From: Methyloprofundus sp.
GTDB taxonomy: Bacteria; Pseudomonadota; Gammaproteobacteria; Methylococcales; Methylomonadaceae
NCBI GenBank assembly: GCA_030619185.1
Contig: JAUXBW010000033.1
Location: 1 to 11,842 of the forward strand
DNA: 11,842 nucleotides
Direction: 5' to 3'
The translations under genes were made by a program, and so were the position numbers. The notes beneath the pieces are model-generated. The model searched no databases. It had not been told where the DNA came from and saw nothing but the letters and a program-made list of their open reading frames with translations. Below, in pieces: positions 7,225-11,842 of the stretch. Within the stretch, counting starts at the first letter, position 1; the number at the start of each line of letters is the position of its first letter.

Positions 7225-7473
7225 TTACTTTTCCCTAGTACATACACCCGAATGATACCCGACCACCTCCTCATGGCTACAAGCCGTACAATCACTAGAA
7301 TAGCTGATGAACTTTCCGTCTTTTTCCATAGCACAGACAGGCGCATAAATCATGGTACACACTTGTGGCCTTACTTCCGGGCAATCCGTCAGATTACTCG
7401 GCTTCTGAGGGCTACTTTGACAGGCACTGACTGACATTAGCAGCATTGCATAACCTATATTTCTTGCTTTCAT
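7225..7473 (-). CDS. Kazal-type serine protease inhibitor-like lipoprotein
   Basis: An 82-residue predicted lipoprotein. The N-terminus is a signal peptide with hydrophobic core and lipobox SVSAC, so Cys18 would be lipidated after cleavage. The mature part has six further cysteines (31, 39, 47, 62, 65, 78) around YAPVCAMEKDGKFISYSSDC and TACSHEEVVGYHSGVC. This matches the Kazal fold pattern (PVC...DG...Y.S.C.AC......G.C), which implies three disulfides in the periplasm. Kazal domains inhibit serine proteases in eukaryotes; bacterial targets are mostly unknown, so inhibition is inference. A strong AGGAGG site (7480-7485) overlaps the csiV-like stop codon TAG, with only 11 bases between genes, so it is the third gene of the mfd-csiV operon. 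The stop directly abuts a large palindrome. Confidence 0.85.
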   Translation of the reverse strand: MKARNIGYAMLLMSVSACQSSPQKPSNLTDCPEVRPQVCTMIYAPVCAMEKDGKFISYSSDCTACSHEEVVGYHSGVCTREK

Positions 7474-7484
7474 TACCCAACCTC

Positions 7485-8000
7485 CTAGTTCACAGGCGAT
7501 ACTTTTACCACTGCACCAAATTTTGGGTGGTCTAAATAGTGTACTTCATTTAAAAGTACGCGCCTTTTTTCATTGATACGATATATCACACCTTCAGCTT
7601 CTGCCGGACTATATTCCAGGTCAGCAATCACATGCAATAAGTTGCCACGCTGAATTTTTATCCAGCCATTTAAATCGACATTATGCCCCGAGACATTTAT
7701 TGGCAGCCCTACACTCCCACTCGCGACAGGCACCCGCCACGACCGGTAAAAAAAGGGGTGATAGCCTCTTGCTCTGCGTAGCCTATTATAAGTACCTTGC
7801 AGGGTTTTATTACCGGCACTCACCCGCGCATAACGATTGATTGAACCCGTTTCAGTTTCTGTCTGGGTAAATAATTCAGTCGTGGGCGATTGTTGTTGAA
7901 AAACCATCAACTCAAGCTGAAACCAGCGCTGGCCAGCATGCACCAAACCATTAAAACAAACCAGCAAGGCTGCAAACAGCACCTTCAAACCATTACTCAT
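7485..8000 (-). CDS. CsiV-like periplasmic protein (short form)
   Basis: A 171-residue secreted protein. It has a signal peptide of about 22 residues, with likely cleavage after VHA. The mature start RWFQLELMVFQQ (25-36) and the end VHYLDHPKFGAVVKVSPV (153-170) match what I recall of the CsiV family, whose Vibrio member is a periplasmic peptidoglycan-binding protein needed for LpoA-dependent PBP1a activity. The central segment WIKIQRGNLLHVIADLEY (113-130) is the family's usual beta-rich core. Known members are often 250 or more residues, so this lacks much of the variable middle; no frameshift is apparent. The ATG overlaps the mfd stop in an ATGA arrangement and has a GGAAG site inside mfd, indicating coupling. 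A csiV-type gene beside mfd is common in Gammaproteobacteria. The role here is inferred. Confidence 0.8.
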   Translation of the reverse strand: MSNGLKVLFAALLVCFNGLVHAGQRWFQLELMVFQQQSPTTELFTQTETETGSINRYARVSAGNKTLQGTYNRLRRARGYHPFFYRSWRVPVASGSVGLPINVSGHNVDLNGWIKIQRGNLLHVIADLEYSPAEAEGVIYRINEKRRVLLNEVHYLDHPKFGAVVKVSPVN

Positions 8001-11000
8001 ATGTCATCTTCCGTCAATAGTGCTAATAAAGTGCTAACAAATTCAATTTTTTCATCTGTTGTCGCGAATTTGTGTGTAAAGCGCAGTTTATCCCCGCCTT
8101 CAAATTTATAAATATGCGCCTGCGTCTGAATTAATATCAATAATTGCTGCATATTCAGTTTAGGGTCAGCACTGAAGAGTACTCGCCCTCCTTCACTGTA
8201 GACATCAATTTTCTTAATGCCGATTCTATCCGCTTGCTGTTTTAATTCTGTCACTGAAAATAAAACTTTGACTTGTTCAGGCAACAGGCCGAAACGGTCA
8301 ATCATTTCTATCTGTAAATCACGTAAATCTTCCTTGCTATCGCTACTGGAAATTCGCTTATAAAGTACCAGTCGTGCATGAATATCTGGCAGATAGTCTT
8401 CGGGAATCAATGCCGCTGTTTGTAAATCTACTTCGGTACCTGTATGCATCGGTGCATTAAGCTCAGGTTGTTTGCCTGACTTTAACGCTTTAACAGCCCG
8501 ATCCAATAGCTCAGTATACAGAGTAAAACCAATTTCCTGGATTTGCCCACTTTGCCCATCGCCTAATAACTCACCCGCACCGCGAATTTCCATATCGTGC
8601 GTAGACAGCAAAAAACCAGCCCCTAATTCGCCAGATTTTTCCACGGCTTCTAAACGCTTTAGGCCATCTTTGCTGATTAGTTTTTTCGGTGGGATAATAA
8701 AGTAAGCATATGCGCGATGATGTGAACGTCCTACCCGTCCGCGTAACTGGTGCAGTTGCGCCAGACCTAGTTTGTCGGCGCGATTAATAATAATAGTATT
8801 CGCAGTCGGTATATCAATACCGCTTTCAATAATTGTCGTACTTAATAGTACATTAAAGCGCTGATGATAAAAATCCAGCATAATACGCTCTAGCTCGCGC
8901 TCTGGCATTTGCCCGTGGGCAATTTCCACTCGTGCTTCCGGGACTAATTTCTCCAGTTCACGTGCCATCTTGTCCATAGATTTAACGTCATTATGCAGGA
9001 AGTACATTTGCCCACCTCGTTTCAATTCTCGCTGACAGGCCTCTTTAACCAATGAATCAATCCATTCCGTAATAAAAGTCCTAATGGAATGACGATTAGG
9101 TGGCGGAGTCGCTATAATAGAAACATCCCGCAAACCAGACATGGCCATATTTAAAGTACGCGGAATCGGCGTTGCCGTTAGTGTTAGCAAATCAACTTCC
9201 TGGCGTATCGCTTTAAAATGCTCCTTCTGCCGTACACCAAACCGATGCTCCTCATCAATAATCACCAAGCCCAGTTCACGATATTTTATCTCTTTAGAGA
9301 GCAGTTTATGCGTACCGATCACAATATCTACTTTACCTGCGGCCAGATCTGCAATAATGGATTTTTGCTGTTTGGGCGTAACAAACCGTGATAATACCTC
9401 AACTCTAAAGGGCCAATCGGCGAAGCGATCACGAAAATTCTGGAAGTGCTGCTGCGCTAATAAGGTGGTTGGCACTAATATCGCTACTTGCTTACCACTT
9501 TGCGCAGCAATAAAAGTAGCGCGCATGGCCACTTCGGTTTTACCAAAGCCTACATCGCCACAAACCACCCGATCCATAGGCTGACCCGTGCTCATATCCT
9601 CAAGAATACTATCAATCGAGGTTTGTTGATCCGGTGTTTCTTCAAATGGAAAAGCATCGGCAAAAGCCAGATACTCACTTTCTTGATAAACAAAGGCATA
9701 GCCTTTATTCAAGGCACGTTTGGCATGAATATCCAGTAATTCAGCTGCTACATCATGAATTTTTTCGAGTGCTTTTTTCTTTGCCTTACTCCACTGATCT
9801 CCGCCTAATTTATGCAACGGCGCAGTATCAGGGTTAACACCCGTATAACGACCGATAACATCTAAAGCCGAGACAGGCACGTAAAGCTTATCTTCATTAG
9901 CATATTCCAGAGTCAAAAACTCGGCATCTATATCACCGAATTTCAATACCTGTAAACCTAGATAGCGCCCAACACCATGCTCCTGGTGCACCACGGGGGA
10001 ACCAATGGTGAGCTCATTAAGATTGTTAACAATTTTTTCCAGCTCACGCGCGGCTGATTTTTTGCGCCTACGCCGTTGCTGCGCTTTATCACCGGTTAAC
10101 TGACTTTCGGTAATAATCGCAAGACCCGCATGTTGAAGATATAAACTATGGTCTAAAGGCGCAACTACGATACAGGGAGAGTCTTTAGTGTGTACAAACT
10201 GCGCCCAGTTATCAACCTGCTTGATGCTGATTTTATAGCCACGCAGCTTATCAATCAATGCTTCTCTATGTCCTGCCGTTTCAGCCACAAAGAGTACCCG
10301 GCTGTCACTGTTCGCGACAAATGCCTTTAAGCGACTGGCTGGCTCGCGCAATCTCTGATCTATAGTCACCTCTGGCAAACGCATACTTTCAGCTTGCCAC
10401 GCACCGTCGACTGTCTGTGTCGATATATGAATGCGTCGGAATTGTTCTATATACCGAATAAATTCACCTGCCTGTATATACAGCTTTTCAGGTGCTAATA
10501 ACGGCCGTTCCAGATCATATTTTCGCTGCTGAAAGCGCTCATCGATTTCTGCAATAAACTGTTGCGTCGATTGTTCTAGTGTTTCCGGCAATACAAACGC
10601 AGTCGTTGGTGGAAGATAGTCAAACAGCGTTTCTGTGTTATCAACAAATAAGGGCAAATAGGCCTCAATCCCGCTCGGTGTAATCCCCTTACTGACATCC
10701 TGATATAAAGTATTATTTTGATAATTCTCAGGGAACGCTTCACGAAATGACTGACGAAAATGCTTGATCGCCTCATCGGTAAAAGGAAATTCACGTGCAG
10801 GAAAAAGCTGTATTGCCTCTACTTTTTCTAAAGAGCGCTGAGTTTCGGGGTCAAAGGTTCTAATTGATTCAACTTCCTCATCAAACAACTCTATACGAAA
10901 CGGGTACTTGCTACCCATGGGAAACAAATCGATAATGGCTCCGCGCACTGCAAATTCAGCATGTTGCACCACTTGTGAAACGCATTGATAACCGACGGCC

Positions 11001-11452
11001 TCCAGCTTGATCCGGTTTAAATCCAGATTAAAGATGCTACCGATATTAATAGAAAAACTATTGGCTAAAATATGCTCTCTAGGAGCAAGGCGGTGCATTA
11101 AAGTTGCTACCGACAATACCAATGCCCCACGGCTGACTTCAGGTAATTTAGCCAGGGATTTTAAGCGCTCGGAAACAATCTCAGGTAATGGCGAGAACAC
11201 ATCGTAAGGCAGCACCTCCCAATCAGGAAAATGCAAAATGGGATACTCGTCTTGCAAGAAAAATGACAATTCATGTTCCAGTCTTAACGCTGCCTGACTA
11301 TCAGGCGTTAGCACCACAAACAAACGGGATTCATTTTTAATCGCGGTTGCAATTGCTAATGAATCAGCACACCCGGTTAAGCCAGACCAGAATAAGGGCT
11401 GTTTTATTTTATGCGGAACTTTCGGTAAGAAAATGGAGTGACTATCTGTCAT
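7997..11452 (-). CDS. mfd: Transcription-repair coupling factor Mfd
   Basis: Mfd displaces RNA polymerase stalled at DNA lesions and recruits UvrA. The 1151-residue length matches E. coli Mfd (about 1148). Domains in order: N-terminal UvrB-like region that contacts UvrA (about 1-340), a linker with the basic RRRRKK stretch (460-465), the RNA-polymerase-interacting CarD/RID-like domain beginning VVHQEHGVGRYLGL (487-500), and two RecA-like translocase domains. Motif I is GDVGFGKTE (632-640, Lys638). Motif II is DEEH (733-736). Motif III is TATPIPRT (759-766). Motif VI is QLRGRVGRS (902-910). The TRG-type region follows (about 930-965), then the C-terminal UvrA-masking domain. No Shine-Dalgarno is obvious before the ATG, but residues from about 15 on align with the usual N-terminus. 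It is the first gene of the operon with csiV-like and Kazal genes. All key motifs are intact. Confidence 0.98.
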   Translation of the reverse strand: MTDSHSIFLPKVPHKIKQPLFWSGLTGCADSLAIATAIKNESRLFVVLTPDSQAALRLEHELSFFLQDEYPILHFPDWEVLPYDVFSPLPEIVSERLKSLAKLPEVSRGALVLSVATLMHRLAPREHILANSFSINIGSIFNLDLNRIKLEAVGYQCVSQVVQHAEFAVRGAIIDLFPMGSKYPFRIELFDEEVESIRTFDPETQRSLEKVEAIQLFPAREFPFTDEAIKHFRQSFREAFPENYQNNTLYQDVSKGITPSGIEAYLPLFVDNTETLFDYLPPTTAFVLPETLEQSTQQFIAEIDERFQQRKYDLERPLLAPEKLYIQAGEFIRYIEQFRRIHISTQTVDGAWQAESMRLPEVTIDQRLREPASRLKAFVANSDSRVLFVAETAGHREALIDKLRGYKISIKQVDNWAQFVHTKDSPCIVVAPLDHSLYLQHAGLAIITESQLTGDKAQQRRRRKKSAARELEKIVNNLNELTIGSPVVHQEHGVGRYLGLQVLKFGDIDAEFLTLEYANEDKLYVPVSALDVIGRYTGVNPDTAPLHKLGGDQWSKAKKKALEKIHDVAAELLDIHAKRALNKGYAFVYQESEYLAFADAFPFEETPDQQTSIDSILEDMSTGQPMDRVVCGDVGFGKTEVAMRATFIAAQSGKQVAILVPTTLLAQQHFQNFRDRFADWPFRVEVLSRFVTPKQQKSIIADLAAGKVDIVIGTHKLLSKEIKYRELGLVIIDEEHRFGVRQKEHFKAIRQEVDLLTLTATPIPRTLNMAMSGLRDVSIIATPPPNRHSIRTFITEWIDSLVKEACQRELKRGGQMYFLHNDVKSMDKMARELEKLVPEARVEIAHGQMPERELERIMLDFYHQRFNVLLSTTIIESGIDIPTANTIIINRADKLGLAQLHQLRGRVGRSHHRAYAYFIIPPKKLISKDGLKRLEAVEKSGELGAGFLLSTHDMEIRGAGELLGDGQSGQIQEIGFTLYTELLDRAVKALKSGKQPELNAPMHTGTEVDLQTAALIPEDYLPDIHARLVLYKRISSSDSKEDLRDLQIEMIDRFGLLPEQVKVLFSVTELKQQADRIGIKKIDVYSEGGRVLFSADPKLNMQQLLILIQTQAHIYKFEGGDKLRFTHKFATTDEKIEFVSTLLALLTEDDI

Positions 11453-11543
11453 TGTTTGGAGCTAAGTTAATAAGCTGAATTCAAAAAACCACCTGATTAC
11501 GTACAACTCACAAACACATTAAAAAATTCAAAATATCAGCATG
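11453..11543. other. Upstream region of mfd
   Basis: About 90 bases of AT-rich DNA between the mfd start and the first repeat. The promoter of mfd should lie here or in the repeats beyond, but I find no pair of hexamers close to sigma-70 consensus at good spacing. No gene is seen. Confidence 0.4.
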
Positions 11544-11629
11544 TTAAGAGCCTCGTCATTCCCGAGGTTTTTTATTGGGAATCTGTTCTTAACCTGCGTC
11601 ATTCCTGCTAAATGCATGCAGGAATGACG
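11544..11629. repeat. Two adjacent 'cgtcattcc' inverted repeats
   Basis: The first, 11544-11592, has nested pairs: ttaaga/tcttaa at the ends, attccc (11558-11563)/gggaat (11577-11582) inside, and a tighter alternative cctcg/cgagg hairpin followed by six T. The second, 11597-11629, is a perfect 12-base inverted repeat (cgtcattcctgc and gcaggaatgacg) around taaatgcat. Both share cgtcattcc, a core I recall as common in dispersed bacterial repeats. The cctcg hairpin with its T-run resembles a plus-strand terminator, though no plus-strand gene leads into it. Confidence 0.8.
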
Positions 11630-11780
11630 AAGTATAGCTGAGAGTTGTGGGTAATCAGGAAAAACTATTGAGCGGACTATATCCGCTAGGCAATGCAAAA
11701 CAACGCATAGTTTACCATGCACAAAAGCAGAAACTCATATCAAACTTTGTATATTTTCGGAACAAATCTGGTAATACCGC

Positions 11781-11842
11781 GTAGGGCGTGGCTTTAGCCC
11801 GCCAATACACAAGGAGGCATTAATAGCGGGCTAAAGCCACGC
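11781..11842. repeat. Palindromic repeat of the 'gggcgtggctttagcc' family, second copy
   Basis: A perfect 17-base inverted repeat, gcgtggctttagcccgc (11786-11802) and its complement (11826-11842), around a 23-base spacer. The left flank gtaggg and the arm match the element at 4061-4126. The right arm reaches the window edge, so the element probably continues for a few bases. It lies about 330 bases upstream of mfd; the 11630-11780 stretch before it holds no gene that I can support. Confidence 0.85.

Noticed and set aside
7198..7434. Plus-strand open frame of 78 codons opposite the Kazal gene
   Set aside because: The minus-strand frame has a signal peptide, lipobox, six spaced cysteines and a strong AGGAGG site. 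The plus-strand frame has none and starts inside the palindrome.
11528..11722. Minus-strand open frame of 64 codons upstream of mfd
   Set aside because: It runs through the two cgtcattcc palindromes, has no visible ribosome binding site and matches nothing I know.

Overview
The window looks like chromosome from a gammaproteobacterial (type I) methanotroph or a close methylotrophic relative. This is inferred from gene content: five enzymes of the serine cycle and tetrahydrofolate C1 metabolism lie together, including MtdA, which is largely restricted to methylotrophs. The gammaproteobacterial mfd-csiV pair and a DUF2956-type protein are also present. The genus cannot be fixed from sequence alone.

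Layout. Positions 1-5039 hold four genes on the minus strand, read mtdA, gck, glyA, ftfL; ftfL runs off the left edge. Divergent from mtdA, across a 263-base intergenic region, is a type-2 malate dehydrogenase (mdh, plus strand, 5303-6295). Positions 6296-6647 lie between convergent 3' ends and are filled with palindromic repeats. A small DUF2956-type membrane protein (6648-6986, minus) follows. Next is a 156-base imperfect palindrome (7069-7224) that ends one base before the stop codon of a small Kazal-like lipoprotein gene. That gene closes a tight minus-strand operon, mfd (11452-7997), csiV-like (8000-7485), Kazal lipoprotein (7473-7225). Positions 11453-11842 carry no credible gene but hold several inverted repeats.

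Function. FtfL makes 10-formyl-THF from formate. MtdA acts on methylene-/methenyl-THF or -H4MPT. GlyA adds the C1 unit to glycine to give serine. Gck phosphorylates glycerate to 2-phosphoglycerate, and Mdh interconverts oxaloacetate and malate. Cyclohydrolase (Fch), serine-glyoxylate aminotransferase, hydroxypyruvate reductase, PEP carboxylase, malate thiokinase and malyl-CoA lyase are not in the window. Mfd is the transcription-repair coupling factor.

I see no clearly new biological system. The most distinctive material is non-coding: at least four kinds of dispersed palindromic repeat placed at gene boundaries. One sits just upstream of a gck start with no visible ribosome binding site, and another abuts a stop codon. 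There is also a seven-cysteine Kazal-type lipoprotein coupled to mfd-csiV.
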